Shown: in pieces, positions 34,348 through 43,899 of the stretch
Layout: every line of letters starts with the position of its first letter
How positions within the stretch are numbered: position 1 is the first letter of the stretch
Assembly: GCF_030700245.1 (NCBI RefSeq)
Contig: NZ_JAUYZI010000003.1
Span: 124,001 to 188,000 of the forward strand
Origin: Methylobacterium amylolyticum
Lineage (GTDB): Bacteria; Pseudomonadota; Alphaproteobacteria; Rhizobiales; Beijerinckiaceae
Length of the DNA: 64,000 bases
Reading direction: 5' to 3'
Program-made: the position numbers and the translations under genes
Notes under the pieces: model-generated
What the model saw: only the letters and a program-made list of their open reading frames with translations
What the model was told of the DNA's origin: nothing
The model's database searches: none

Positions 34348-36231
34348 ATGGTCCACACCGGCTACAATCCCGCCCTCGTGGCCCTCTCGATCGCGGTGGC
34401 GGTGTTCGCCTCCTACACGGCGCTGGACCTCGGCGCCCGCGGCCGCGCGGGCGGGTCGGGGCCGCGCTGGGCCTGGGTCGCGGCCGCCGCGGTGGCGATG
34501 GGCGGCGGCATCTGGGCGATGCACTTCGTGGGCATGCTCGCCTTCGAGATGGGCCTGCCCGCCGCCTACGATTCCGGCCTCACCCTCCTGTCGCTGCTGA
34601 TCGCGGTGGGCGTCACCGGCGCCGCCTTCGCCTGGGTGAGCCGGCCCGGCTCCGGCACCCGCGCCCTGCTCGTGGCCGGCCCGGTGATGGGGCTCGGCGT
34701 CGCCCTGATGCACTACACCGGCATGGCCGCGATGCAGGTCCCCGGCGACCTCGCCTTCAGCGCGCCCATCGTGCTCCTGTCGGTGGCCATCGCGGTCACC
34801 GCCGCCACCGCCGCCCTGTGGCTGACCGTCCGCCAGACCAGCGTCGCGCAGAAGCTCGCCGCCGCCTGCGTCATGGGCCTCGCGGTGGCCGGCATGCACT
34901 ACACCGGCATGGCGGCGGCGACGATCACCGCGGAGGAGGCGGGCGCCCACGCCGCCCACACCGCGGCGCTCGGCGCCGGCCAGCAGAACCTCGCCCTCGG
35001 CGTGGCCGGGGCGACCTTCCTGATCCTGTTCCTCGGCATGCTCGCCGGCTCGATCGACCAGCAGCGGGTCCAGGCGGAGCTGCGCGCCAGCGAGGGGCGC
35101 TTCCGCGCCGCCGTCGCCGCCGTGCGCGGCGTGCTCTGGACCAACGATCCGGAGGGGCGGATGGTCGGCGACCAGCCCGGCTGGGCGGCGATCACCGGAC
35201 AGACCCGGGACGAGTACCAGGGCTTCGGCTGGGCCGACGCGGTGCACCCCGACGATGCCGCGGCCAGCGTCGCGGCCTGGAACGCCACGGTCGCGGCGCG
35301 GAAAACCTTCGTGTTCGAGCACCGCGTGCGGTCGCGCGAGGGCGGCTACCGGCACTACGCGATCCGCGCGGTGCCCGTGCTCGCCCCGGACGGCGCGATC
35401 CGCGAGTGGGTCGGCGTGCACACCGACATCACCGAGCAGCGCGAGGCCGAGGCCGAGCTGCGCGAATCGAACGAGGAGATCCAGCGCTACGCCTACATCG
35501 TCAGCCACGACCTGCGGGCGCCGCTCGTCAACGTGATGGGCTTCACGAGCGAGCTGGAGGCGACGCGGGAGGACGTGCGGGCGGCGCTCGCCGGCCAGCC
35601 GCAGGCGGAGCGCATCGATGCCGACTTCACCGAGGCGCTGGGCTTCATCCGGGCCGCGGTGAACCGGATGGAGGGCCTGATCGCCGCCATCCTGAAGCTG
35701 TCCCGCGAGGGGCGGCGGACCTTCGACCCGCGTCCCCTCGACATGACCGCCCTGCTGCGGGGCCTCGCCGACGCCCAGCGCCACCAGACCGAGGCGCGCC
35801 GGGCGGTGGTCACGATCGCCCCCGACCTGCCGACGATCGTGGCCGACCGGCTGGCGGTCGAGCAGGTGTTCGGCAACCTCCTCGACAACGCCGTGAAGTA
35901 CCTCGACCCCGACCGGCCGGGGCAGGTCACCGTCACCGCCCGGCCGGCGGGCACGGGGCGCGTCCGCTTCGAGGTCGCCGACAACGGCCGCGGCATCGCC
36001 CCGCGCGACCACGCCCGGGTGTTCGAGCTGTTCCGCCGCGCGGGCACCCAGGACCAGCCGGGGGAGGGGATCGGGCTCGCCCACGTCAAGGCGCTGGTGC
36101 GCGCGCTGGGCGGCCGGATCGAGCTCGCCTCCGAGCCCGGGGCCGGCGCCACCTTCGGCGTGACGCTGCCGGTCGGGGCGGCTACAGGTCGCACCGCGAC
36201 CGAGGCGCCGACGCGGCTCGCCGCGGAATGA
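34348..36231 (+). CDS. MHYT-PAS sensor histidine kinase
   Basis: A 627-residue membrane kinase. The N-terminal seven-span region carries three MHYT signatures (AMHFVGM, LMHYTGM, GMHYTGM) proposed to bind copper and sense oxygen, CO or NO. It is followed by a PAS domain (about residues 245-365), a HisKA domain with phospho-acceptor His387 in SHDLRAPLVN and an ATPase domain (NLLDNAVKY, DNGRGI, GEGIGLAHVK). ATG at 34348. Its stop overlaps the start of the receiver gene that follows, its probable partner. Confidence 0.93.
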   Translation: MVHTGYNPALVALSIAVAVFASYTALDLGARGRAGGSGPRWAWVAAAAVAMGGGIWAMHFVGMLAFEMGLPAAYDSGLTLLSLLIAVGVTGAAFAWVSRPGSGTRALLVAGPVMGLGVALMHYTGMAAMQVPGDLAFSAPIVLLSVAIAVTAATAALWLTVRQTSVAQKLAAACVMGLAVAGMHYTGMAAATITAEEAGAHAAHTAALGAGQQNLALGVAGATFLILFLGMLAGSIDQQRVQAELRASEGRFRAAVAAVRGVLWTNDPEGRMVGDQPGWAAITGQTRDEYQGFGWADAVHPDDAAASVAAWNATVAARKTFVFEHRVRSREGGYRHYAIRAVPVLAPDGAIREWVGVHTDITEQREAEAELRESNEEIQRYAYIVSHDLRAPLVNVMGFTSELEATREDVRAALAGQPQAERIDADFTEALGFIRAAVNRMEGLIAAILKLSREGRRTFDPRPLDMTALLRGLADAQRHQTEARRAVVTIAPDLPTIVADRLAVEQVFGNLLDNAVKYLDPDRPGQVTVTARPAGTGRVRFEVADNGRGIAPRDHARVFELFRRAGTQDQPGEGIGLAHVKALVRALGGRIELASEPGAGATFGVTLPVGAATGRTATEAPTRLAAE

Positions 36232-36677
36232 GCGAGGCCGCCATGCACCCCGTCTGCATCGTGATGATCGAGGACGACGAGGGCCACGCCCGGCTCATCG
36301 AGCGCAACATCCGCCGCGCGGGCGTGAACAACGACATCGTGCCGTTCCGCGACGGCACCTCGGCGCTGGACTACCTGTTCGGGCCGGACGGCACGGGCGA
36401 GGCGAGCGCCCGCCGCCACCTGCTGATCCTGCTCGACCTCAACCTGCCGGACATGACTGGCATCGACATCCTGGAGCGGGTCAAGGCCAACCCGCACACC
36501 AAGCGCTCGCCCGTGGTGGTGCTCACCACCACCGACGACGCCCGCGAGATCCAGCGCTGCTACGACCTCGGCGCCAACGTCTACGTGACCAAGCCGGTGA
36601 ACTACGAGGGCTTCGCCAACGCGATCCGCCAGCTCGGGCTGTTCTTCTCGGTCATGCAGGTGCCCGAGAACCCATGA
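36228..36677 (+). CDS. Single-domain response regulator (Rcp1-like)
   Basis: A 149-residue stand-alone receiver with the Rcp1 look (IEDDEGHARLIERNIRRAG, LDYLFG). The phospho-acceptor is Asp70 in LLILLDLNLPDMTG; the conserved Thr and Lys (LTTTD, VTKPVNY) are present. No output domain, so it signals by protein contact. It is coupled to the MHYT kinase by an ATGA overlap. Confidence 0.93.
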   Translation: MSEAAMHPVCIVMIEDDEGHARLIERNIRRAGVNNDIVPFRDGTSALDYLFGPDGTGEASARRHLLILLDLNLPDMTGIDILERVKANPHTKRSPVVVLTTTDDAREIQRCYDLGANVYVTKPVNYEGFANAIRQLGLFFSVMQVPENP

Positions 36678-36759
36678 TCACCAACTCGTGGTCACCAACC
36701 CGATGACCACCATCCCATGATCGCCATCCCATGACGACCGCCCCACGACTGACCCGCTC

Positions 36760-37824
36760 ATGACCGGCACCGCCCCCGGCGCGGAGGGCTCCCCGGCCGC
36801 CGCCCGCATCCTCTACATCGACGACGATCCCGGCCTCGCCCGCCTCGTGCAGCGGACGCTGACGGCGCGCGGGTACGCGGTCGAGGCGGCGGCGGACGGC
36901 GAGGGGGGCCTCGCGCGGCTCGCCCAGGGCGGCATCGACCTCGTGGCCCTCGACCACCACATGCCCGGCCGGACCGGGCTCGACCTGCTGCCGGCGATCC
37001 GGGCGCTGCCCGACGCGCCCCCCGTCGTCTACGTCACCGGATCCGACGACAGCCGCGTCGCGGTGGCGGCGCTCAAGGCCGGCGCGGTCGACTACGTGTG
37101 GAAGGACGTGCAGGGCCAGTTCCGCGAACTGCTGGCCGAGGCGGTCGGCACCGCCCTGCGGGCGGAGGCCCTGCGGCGCGACAAGGAGCGGGCCGAGGCC
37201 GCCGTGCGCGCCGCCCGCGACCGGGCCGAGCTGCTGCTGCGCGAGGTCAACCACCGGGTCGCGAACTCGCTCGCGCTGGTCGCCGCGCTGGCGCACATGC
37301 AGACCAGCGCCGTGTCCGACCCCGCCGCCAAGGCGGCGCTGGAGGAGATGCAGGCGCGCATCTCGGCCATCGCCGGCATCCACCGGCGGCTCTACACCTC
37401 GGAGGATGTCGAGGCGGTGGAACTCGACGCCTACCTCGCCAGCCTCGTCGAGGAGTTGCAGGCGGCGATGAAGGCTGCGGGCCGCGACCACGCGATCCGT
37501 CTCGACGCCGTGCCGGTGCGGCTCGCCACCGACAAGGCGGTGTCGGTGGGCGTCGTGGTCACCGAACTCGTCACCAACGCCTACAAGTACGCCTACCCGG
37601 CGGACGCGTCGGGGGAGATCCGGGTCGCGCTGCGGCGGCAGGAGCCCGACCTCCTGGAACTCGCGGTGGAGGACGACGGCGTCGGCTGGTCCGGCGAGGG
37701 CCGGCCCCGCGGCACCGGGCTCGGCTCGCGCATCGTCAAGGCGATGGCGGCGAACCTGCGCACCGCCCTGGTCTACGGGACGGGCGGGAGCGGCACCCGC
37801 GCCTCGTTGTCGTTCCAGGCCTGA
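36760..37824 (+). CDS. Receiver-HWE/HisKA_2 hybrid histidine kinase
   Basis: A 354-residue cytoplasmic protein. Residues 15-130 form a receiver with Asp65 (VALDHHMPG). From about 135 a HisKA_2-type dimerisation helix carries His165 in REVNHRVANSLALVAAL, then an HWE-class ATPase domain (ELVTNAYKYAYP, EDDGVGW, GTGLGSRIVKAM). Such kinases feed PhyR/EcfG stress signalling in Alphaproteobacteria, but the target here is unknown. It starts 82 bases after the Rcp1-like gene over degenerate ATGA repeats, so it may be modulated by the upstream kinase through its receiver. Confidence 0.92.
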   Translation: MTGTAPGAEGSPAAARILYIDDDPGLARLVQRTLTARGYAVEAAADGEGGLARLAQGGIDLVALDHHMPGRTGLDLLPAIRALPDAPPVVYVTGSDDSRVAVAALKAGAVDYVWKDVQGQFRELLAEAVGTALRAEALRRDKERAEAAVRAARDRAELLLREVNHRVANSLALVAALAHMQTSAVSDPAAKAALEEMQARISAIAGIHRRLYTSEDVEAVELDAYLASLVEELQAAMKAAGRDHAIRLDAVPVRLATDKAVSVGVVVTELVTNAYKYAYPADASGEIRVALRRQEPDLLELAVEDDGVGWSGEGRPRGTGLGSRIVKAMAANLRTALVYGTGGSGTRASLSFQA

Positions 37825-37847
37825 GCCCCGGCGGGCCTGAGCCCCGG
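37819..37847. repeat. 16-bp period duplication across the HWE kinase stop
   Basis: GCCTGAGCCCCGG occurs twice with a 16-base period. The first copy contains the kinase's TGA stop. Confidence 0.5.
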
Positions 37848-38041
37848 ATCGCCGTCGCGGCCGTCGGGGAGCGCGGTCGAGGGCCGCACCCCGGGAGCCG
37901 GGCCGCCGGGCGTGAGTCGCGCGCCATCCTTTCGCCTTGCGGTGCTGGCGGGATGGGTCCAGTGTCCCCAGCGTTTTTTAGACCCGCCCGTTTTCGGCGC
38001 CCGGCCTCGTCGAGGGGGCGCCCAGGAGCCGCGATCGGTTC

Positions 38042-39925
38042 ATGATCAAGACACGCGCCCGCCGGACCGCCTCGGCGCTCGCCCTGCTGCTCGCCGTCGG
38101 CCAAGTCCCCGACCTCCTCGTCTCGGGCGCCCGCGCCGCGCAGCCGAAGGAATCGAGCCCGGCGACCGACTACGAGCCGGCGGAGTCGCTGGAGGGCAAC
38201 TTCCTCTCCGCCTACATCGCCGGCGCCGCCCGCGACACGGCCGCGGCCGCGACCTTCTACCGGGAGGCGGTCAAGGCCGACCCGCGCAACGCCGAGTTGG
38301 TCGAGCGCGCCTTCATCTCGCTGCTCGCCGACGGGGCCCTGCCGGACGCGTTCCGCGCGGCGGAGAAGCTCGTCGCGCGCGATCCCACCAACGGGCTGGC
38401 CAACCTCGCCCTCGGCGTGCGCCAGATCAAGGCCGGCCAGTGGGCCGCCGCCCGCCAGAACTTCGGGCGCAGCGGCCGCGGGGCGGCCAACGACCTCACC
38501 GCGACGCTGCTCACCGCCTGGGCCTTTGCCGGCGCGGGCGACGGCAAGAAGGCGCTGGAGACGGTCAACCGCCTGCGGGGCGAGCGCTACTACAACACCT
38601 TCCGCGACTACCACGCCGGGCTGATCGCCTCGGTGACCGGCGACAACGCCGAGGCCGAGCGGCGCCTGAAGGCCGCCTACGACGCCGACAAGAACACCCT
38701 GCGGATCGTCGACGCCTACGCCCGCCTGGAGGCGAGCCTCGGCCGCACCGACCTCGCGATCCAGGCCTATTCCGACTTCGACCAGCTCTCGCCCCGCCAC
38801 CCGCTGGTGCGCGACGCCCTGGAGAAGCTGAAGGCGGGCAAGCCGCTCACCCGGCTCATCACCAACGCGCAGGAAGGCGCCGCCGAGGTGCTCTACGGGC
38901 TCGGCTCCGCCGGCTCGACGCAGGGGGACGAGCTGCCGGCGGTGATCTACCTGCGGCTCGCCCTCTACCTCGCCCCCGACCACGCGCTCGCCCGGCTGAC
39001 GCTCGCCGACACCCTCGACCGGATGAAGCAGCCCGAGCGGGCCAACGAGGCCTACGCCCAGATTCCGGCCGCCTCGCCGCTCAAGCTCAACTCCGACATC
39101 CAGATCGGCCTCAACCTGGAGCAGATGGGCAAGGGCGACGAGGCGCTCGCCCATCTCGACGCGGCGATGAAGGCGCATCCCGACGACATCGACGTGATCA
39201 CCGCCCTCGGCAACGTCCAGCGCGCCCGCAAGAAGTACGACGAGGCCGCCGCCACCTACACGCGAGCGATCGACCTGATCGGCAACCGGCCGTTGTCCAA
39301 TTACTGGACGACCTTCTACTTCCGCGGCACCGCCTACGAGCGGGCCAAGCAGTGGCCGAAGGCCGAGGCCGACCTGAAGAAGGCTCTCTCCCTGGTGCCG
39401 CCGAACCAGCCGGCGGCCAAGGCGCAGGTGCTGAACTACCTCGGCTATTCCTGGGTCGACCAGAAGATCAACATCGAGGAGGCGTTCAAGCTCCTCCAGC
39501 AGGCCGCCGACGCGAGCCCGCGGGACGGCATGATCGTCGACAGCCTCGGCTGGGCCTATTACCGCCTCGGCCGCTGGGACGACGCGGTGCGCGAGCTGGA
39601 GAAGGCGGTCGAGCTGAAGCCCGGCGACCCGACCATCAACGACCACCTCGGCGACGCCTACTGGCGCGCCGGCCGGCGGCTCGAAGGCAAGTTCCAGTGG
39701 CAGCACGCCAAGGACCTGAACCCCGAGCCCGACGACCTCGAGCAGATCAACGAGAAGCTCAAGAACGGCCTGCCGGACACCGAGAAGCCGACCGCCACCG
39801 CCGAGAACCCGCCCGCGCCGGTGGCCGCGCCCCACTCGGCCGAGAACCCGGAACTGCCCAAGGGCGCGCCCCAGCCGCACGAGGCGCCCGGCGCCGCCGA
39901 CAAGGCGAAGAAGTCGGGGGGCTGA
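38042..39925 (+). CDS. Exported tetratricopeptide repeat protein
   Basis: A 627-residue TPR protein. A Sec signal occupies residues 1-30 (ASALALLLAVGQVP). At least ten helical repeats follow, the clearest near the C-terminus (IVDSLGWAYYRLGRWDDAVRELEKAVELKPGD region). The last 60 residues are Pro/Glu/Ala-rich, a likely flexible tail. It resembles envelope TPR scaffolds of Hyphomicrobiales that may help polysaccharide or lipoprotein assembly; function is not established. Confidence 0.9.
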   Translation: MIKTRARRTASALALLLAVGQVPDLLVSGARAAQPKESSPATDYEPAESLEGNFLSAYIAGAARDTAAAATFYREAVKADPRNAELVERAFISLLADGALPDAFRAAEKLVARDPTNGLANLALGVRQIKAGQWAAARQNFGRSGRGAANDLTATLLTAWAFAGAGDGKKALETVNRLRGERYYNTFRDYHAGLIASVTGDNAEAERRLKAAYDADKNTLRIVDAYARLEASLGRTDLAIQAYSDFDQLSPRHPLVRDALEKLKAGKPLTRLITNAQEGAAEVLYGLGSAGSTQGDELPAVIYLRLALYLAPDHALARLTLADTLDRMKQPERANEAYAQIPAASPLKLNSDIQIGLNLEQMGKGDEALAHLDAAMKAHPDDIDVITALGNVQRARKKYDEAAATYTRAIDLIGNRPLSNYWTTFYFRGTAYERAKQWPKAEADLKKALSLVPPNQPAAKAQVLNYLGYSWVDQKINIEEAFKLLQQAADASPRDGMIVDSLGWAYYRLGRWDDAVRELEKAVELKPGDPTINDHLGDAYWRAGRRLEGKFQWQHAKDLNPEPDDLEQINEKLKNGLPDTEKPTATAENPPAPVAAPHSAENPELPKGAPQPHEAPGAADKAKKSGG

Positions 39926-39929
39926 GGGT

Positions 39930-40035
39930 TTCCCCTTCCCCTTGTGTGGAGGGGTGGTTGTGGTGCCGGATGAGGCTCGGCGATCCGTTCTGAACCACCC
40001 CCACCTCCGGCTCCTCCCCGCAAGGGGGAGGAGAG
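39930..40035. repeat. REP-like intergenic palindromic element
   Basis: The gap after the TPR gene holds G/C-tract mosaic sequence (CCTTCCCCTTGTGTGGAGG ... CCACCCCCACCTCC) ending in a 9-bp hairpin, CTCCTCCCC / GGGGAGGAG, at 40011-40033. The style is that of dispersed REP/RIME elements and may also terminate transcription. Membership of a repeat family is inference, since only one copy is in the window. Confidence 0.4.
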
Positions 40036-40055
40036 GGCGTGGCGACGCATTCTCT

Positions 40056-40076
40056 CCGACAAGTCCTTTTTGTCGG
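40056..40076. terminator. Hairpin upstream of ftfL
   Basis: CCGACAA and TTGTCGG flank GTCCTTT. It could be a terminator for the TPR gene or part of the ftfL leader, about 157 bases from its ATG. The rest of the 39926-40233 gap carries no gene. Confidence 0.35.
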
Positions 40077-40233
40077 CCGGCTGAGAAAATTCGACGGGCA
40101 ATTCCCCCCGCTTTGACGCAGAGTGCCGCCGCGGTTCGCGCCGGGCGGCCTCGCCGCCGCGTCGGTACCCGCGGACACCGCACGGCGAAGGCCGGCGGCC
40201 GGGCCTCCGCGCCCGCGAGCCAGGGAGGAAACC

Positions 40234-41907
40234 ATGCCGTCCGACATCGAGATCGCCCGCGCCGCGACCCTGAGGCCGATCGCGCAGGTCGCCGAGAGGC
40301 TCGGCATCCCCGACGAGGCGCTGCACAATTACGGCAAGCACATCGCCAAGCTCGACCACGGCTACATCGCCGGGCTCGACGCGCGGCCGGAGGGCAAGCT
40401 CGTCCTCGTCACCGCGATCTCGCCGACGCCGGCGGGCGAGGGCAAGACCACCACCACGGTCGGTCTCGGCGACGCCCTGAACCGCATCGGGCAGAAGACC
40501 ATGATCTGCCTGCGCGAGCCCTCGCTCGGCCCCTGCTTCGGCATGAAGGGCGGTGCCGCGGGCGGCGGCAAGGCGCAGGTCGTGCCGATGGAGCAGATCA
40601 ACCTGCACTTCACCGGCGACTTCCACGCCATCACCGCGGCGCACAGCCTCGCGGCGGCCCTAATCGACAACCACGTCTACTGGGCGAACGCGCTGAACAT
40701 CGACGTGCGCCGCATCTTCTGGCGCCGCGTCGTCGACATGAACGACCGGGCCCTGCGCCACATCAACCAGTCGCTCGGCGGCGTCGCCAACGGCTTCCCG
40801 CGCGAGGACGGGTTCGACATCACCGTCGCCTCCGAGGTGATGGCGGTGTTCTGCCTCTCCAAGAACCTGGAGGATCTGGAGGAGCGCCTCGGCCGGATCG
40901 TGATCGCCGAGACCCGCGACCGCAAGCTCGTCACCCTCAAGGACGTGAAGGCCACGGGGGCGATGACCGTGCTCCTCAAGGACGCGCTCCAGCCGAACCT
41001 CGTGCAGACGCTGGAGGGCAACCCGGCCCTGATCCACGGCGGCCCGTTCGCCAACATCGCCCACGGCTGCAACTCGGTGATCGCCACCCGCGCCGGCCTG
41101 CGGCTCGCCGACTTCACGGTGACGGAAGCGGGCTTCGGCGCCGATCTCGGGGCGGAGAAGTTCCTCGACATCAAGTGCCGTCAGGCCGGGCTCGCGCCCG
41201 CCGCGGTCGTGGTCGTGGCCACCGTCCGCGCGCTCAAGATGCATGGCGGCGTCGACAAGAAGGGGCTCGGTGCCGAGAACGTCGCGGCGCTGGAGAAGGG
41301 GTTCGCCAACCTCGCCCGGCACGTGGGCAACCTGCGCCGGTTCGGGCTGCCGGTGGTGGTCGCCGTCAACCACTTCCACGCCGACACCGACGCCGAGCAC
41401 GCCCGGCTCAAGGAGCTGTGCCGCCAGCACCTCGACGTCGAGGCGATCACCTGCCGCCACTGGGCGGAGGGCGGGGCCGGCGCCGAGGAACTGGCCCGCG
41501 CCGTGGTCAAGCTCGCCGAGGCCGGCCCGGCGGCGATCCGCTACGCCTACGAGACCGAGGCGCCGCTCGCCGACAAGATCCGGGCGATCGCCACCGGCCT
41601 CTACGGCGCGGCCGACATCCAGATCGAGGCGAAGGCGCAAGGAAAGCTCGTCGAGTTCGAGAAGGAGGGCTACGGGAACCTTCCGATCTGCATGGCCAAG
41701 ACGCAGTACTCGTTCTCCACCGACCCGGGCCTGATGGGCGCCCCCGAGGGCCACGTGGTCGGCGTGCGCGACGTGCGCCTGTCGGCCGGCGCCGGCTTCA
41801 TCGTGGCGATCTGCGGGGAGATCATGACCATGCCGGGCCTGCCCCGGGTGCCGGCCGCCGACTCGATCCGCCTCGACGCCAACGGGCAGATCGACGGGCT
41901 GTTCTGA
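40234..41907 (+). CDS. ftfL: Formate--tetrahydrofolate ligase
   Basis: Activates formate with ATP to 10-formyltetrahydrofolate, feeding C1 units to the serine cycle; in Methylobacterium FtfL is central to growth on C1 compounds. The 557-residue length matches FtfL exactly. The P-loop [15 protein letters not shown] lies at residues 65-79, with [18 protein letters not shown] following. ATG at 40234 has AGGGAGG five bases upstream. It stands alone, after a hairpin-rich gap. No other methylotrophy gene is in the window. Confidence 0.98.
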   Translation: MPSDIEIARAATLRPIAQVAERLGIPDEALHNYGKHIAKLDHGYIAGLDARPEGKLVLVTAISPTPAGEGKTTTTVGLGDALNRIGQKTMICLREPSLGPCFGMKGGAAGGGKAQVVPMEQINLHFTGDFHAITAAHSLAAALIDNHVYWANALNIDVRRIFWRRVVDMNDRALRHINQSLGGVANGFPREDGFDITVASEVMAVFCLSKNLEDLEERLGRIVIAETRDRKLVTLKDVKATGAMTVLLKDALQPNLVQTLEGNPALIHGGPFANIAHGCNSVIATRAGLRLADFTVTEAGFGADLGAEKFLDIKCRQAGLAPAAVVVVATVRALKMHGGVDKKGLGAENVAALEKGFANLARHVGNLRRFGLPVVVAVNHFHADTDAEHARLKELCRQHLDVEAITCRHWAEGGAGAEELARAVVKLAEAGPAAIRYAYETEAPLADKIRAIATGLYGAADIQIEAKAQGKLVEFEKEGYGNLPICMAKTQYSFSTDPGLMGAPEGHVVGVRDVRLSAGAGFIVAICGEIMTMPGLPRVPAADSIRLDANGQIDGLF

Positions 41908-42092
41908 CGGATGAGCCCGCGCCTCCCCCGTTCCGGCGCCGGCCCGTCTTCCGACGGTAGACGAGATCCCGGTCGTGCAACCCGGACGCGCGGCCCGCGC
42001 CGGGGCCGGGGTTGACGGGCCCCGGCCGGGCTGAGACATCTCGGCCGCGCCGGCCACAGTTGCGTGCCGGTCCGACCGGGGACGGTCCCGAC

Positions 42093-42704
42093 GTGACAAG
42101 TTCAGCCCCGCGCGACGGTCTCGCCCGCCCGGTGCCTCCGGCCAAGTCCAGCGCCTTCGAGTCCAGCGCCTTCGAGACCGGATCTCTGAAGCCCGGTTCC
42201 GTCGAGCCGGTCCGCGTCCGGCCCGCGCCGCCGGATCCGGCGGGCGACCCCCGCAGCGACGACCTGATCGAGCTCCTGTTCTTCGCCTACCGCGACTTCG
42301 TCGGCGATCCCGACCGGATCCTGGCCGCCTACGGGTTCGGCCGGGCCCACCACCGGGTGCTGCACTTCGTCGACCGCTACCCCGGTCTGACCATCGCCGA
42401 GCTGCTCGACATCCTGCGCATCACCAAGCAGAGCCTCAACCGGGTGCTGAAAGACCTGATCGATCAGGGCTACGTCGCCCAGCGCCCGGGGGTCAGCGAC
42501 CGGCGCCAGCGCCTCCTGACCTGCACCGCCTCGGGCGCCGCGCTCGCCGCCGACCTCACCCGCGTCCAGGCCCGGCGGCTCGCCCGGGCGCTCGCGACGC
42601 CCTCGGTCGCCGGCACCCCGAAGGACTTCCTGATGGCGATGATCGAGCCGGAGGACCGCGCGGCGGTGCGCCGGCTGATGGCGCGCCGGGGGGGCGGGGC
42701 CTGA
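42093..42704 (+). CDS. petP: MarR-family regulator, PetP-like
   Basis: A 203-residue protein. Residues 1-55 are a low-complexity leader with a 15-bp tandem duplication (42147-42176) encoding SSAFESSAFE. The winged-helix part contains DDLIELLFFAYRDFVGDPD, then ILRITKQSLNRVLKDLIDQGYV and SDRRQRLLTCT, matching PetP. GTG at 42093 is uncertain. It overlaps the response regulator gene by one base (TGATG), the same petP-petR order as upstream of the bc1 genes in Rhodobacter. No pet structural genes are in the window. Confidence 0.85.
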   Translation: MTSSAPRDGLARPVPPAKSSAFESSAFETGSLKPGSVEPVRVRPAPPDPAGDPRSDDLIELLFFAYRDFVGDPDRILAAYGFGRAHHRVLHFVDRYPGLTIAELLDILRITKQSLNRVLKDLIDQGYVAQRPGVSDRRQRLLTCTASGAALAADLTRVQARRLARALATPSVAGTPKDFLMAMIEPEDRAAVRRLMARRGGGA

Positions 42705-43408
42705 TGGCGCCCCCCGCCGAGCTGCCCGACGAGGCGCCCCACGTCCTCGTCGTCGACGACGACCGCCGCCTGCGCGAACTGCTCGCCCGCTACCTCGCCG
42801 ACCAGGGGTTTCGCGTCACCGCCGCGGCGAGCGCCGCGGAGGCCCGGGCCAAGTCCCAGAGCCTCGTCTTCGACGCCCTGGTGCTCGACGTGATGATGCC
42901 GGGCGAGAACGGCTTCGACTACGCCCGCAGCGTGCGCGAGACCTCGCGGGTGCCGATCCTGATGCTCACCGCCCGCTCGAACCCGAACGACCGGGTGCTG
43001 GGCCTGGAGATCGGCGCCGACGACTACCTGCCCAAGCCGTTCGAGCCGCGGGAGCTGACCCTGCGGCTGACCAACATCATCAACCGCGGCGGCGGCCGGC
43101 GCCGCGAGGCCGGCCCCGAGGCCGTGACCTTCGGGCCGTTCACGTTCCGCATCGACCGCGGCGAGCTGCGCCGCGACGACGAGGTGATCCGCATCACCGA
43201 GCGCGAGCGCGAGATCCTGACGGTCCTGGCGAGCGCGGGCGGCGCCAACGTCGAGCGCGAGCAGCTCGCCGGCCCCGGCGGCGCGGCGGCCGAGCGCACC
43301 GTCGACGTCCAGATCAACCGCCTGCGCCGCAAGACCGAGGTCGATCCCGCCAACCCGCTCTTCCTCCAGACGGTGCGCGGCGTCGGCTACCGCCTCGCCG
43401 TCGATTGA
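42704..43408 (+). CDS. petR: OmpR-family response regulator, PetR-like
   Basis: A 234-residue regulator: receiver (residues 13-125) with Asp62 in LVLDVMMPGENG and Lys of LPKPFEP, then an OmpR winged helix (about 140-232) with EREREILTVLASAGG and VDVQINRLRRKTE. In Rhodobacter, PetR is needed for bc1 expression and appears to work without phosphorylation; no kinase gene accompanies it here either. Translation is coupled to petP. Confidence 0.9.
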   Translation: MAPPAELPDEAPHVLVVDDDRRLRELLARYLADQGFRVTAAASAAEARAKSQSLVFDALVLDVMMPGENGFDYARSVRETSRVPILMLTARSNPNDRVLGLEIGADDYLPKPFEPRELTLRLTNIINRGGGRRREAGPEAVTFGPFTFRIDRGELRRDDEVIRITEREREILTVLASAGGANVEREQLAGPGGAAAERTVDVQINRLRRKTEVDPANPLFLQTVRGVGYRLAVD

Positions 43409-43469
43409 TCCCCCGGTCTCCTTCGGCCCGTGACCGAGAGCATGGAGGACCCTCGCCCTCTTGTCGGCG

Positions 43470-43886
43470 CTACATTCCGGAGATCATTCGCCATCGTTGG
43501 CCGTGGGGTGGATCGGAAAATACATTCTGCGTATCGTATTCTGATAAAGATATGACAATCTGATATCCTAATTCATTGATATCTGGATCTATATATACAT
43601 GTCCTGGCTTATTATATTTAACAAGATTGACAATCTTTTCCATATATTCGTGTGACTGATATGACGAAAGACTGATCTCGACAATGCCATTGCGGAACGC
43701 AAGCGAGCTGTTCTGATCTTGGTCTAGAATTTTCACAGCGACGTTGTGCAGCAAAGTCTCCGCGTGCTCGCCGAAGTCGGTCGCCTCCCGCGATCCGATC
43801 TTATGGGCCAGCCACAGCAGATCCTTGTGTTTTCCGGCAAACAGAAGTGTCGGATCGGCGAATTCCGCGAAGCCAATATGGAGCAT
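43470..43886 (-). CDS. Putative immunity protein (AT-rich, unknown family)
   Basis: A 138-residue acidic protein (MLHIGFAEFADPTLLFAGK at the start, SLSEYDTQNVFSDPPHG near the end). No family is recognised. Its DNA is far more AT-rich than the surroundings: a hand count of 43501-43740 gives about 38% G+C against roughly 70% nearby, with a 60-base stretch at 27%. It begins 13 bases after the stop of a frame resembling a toxin C-terminal domain. That order, a short toxin end followed by an AT-rich small gene, is typical of polymorphic-toxin immunity genes; the function is inference. Confidence 0.65.
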   Translation of the reverse strand: MLHIGFAEFADPTLLFAGKHKDLLWLAHKIGSREATDFGEHAETLLHNVAVKILDQDQNSSLAFRNGIVEISLSSYQSHEYMEKIVNLVKYNKPGHVYIDPDINELGYQIVISLSEYDTQNVFSDPPHGQRWRMISGM

Positions 43887-43899
43887 GTTCGACCTCGGA

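Noticed and set aside
33904-36084. A 726-codon reverse frame opposite the MHYT kinase
   Set aside because: Arg/Gly-rich shadow with no motif, opposite a clear kinase.
40011-40033. Calling the hairpin a certain intrinsic terminator for the TPR gene
   Set aside because: No T-tract follows, and the surrounding sequence looks like a dispersed repeat.
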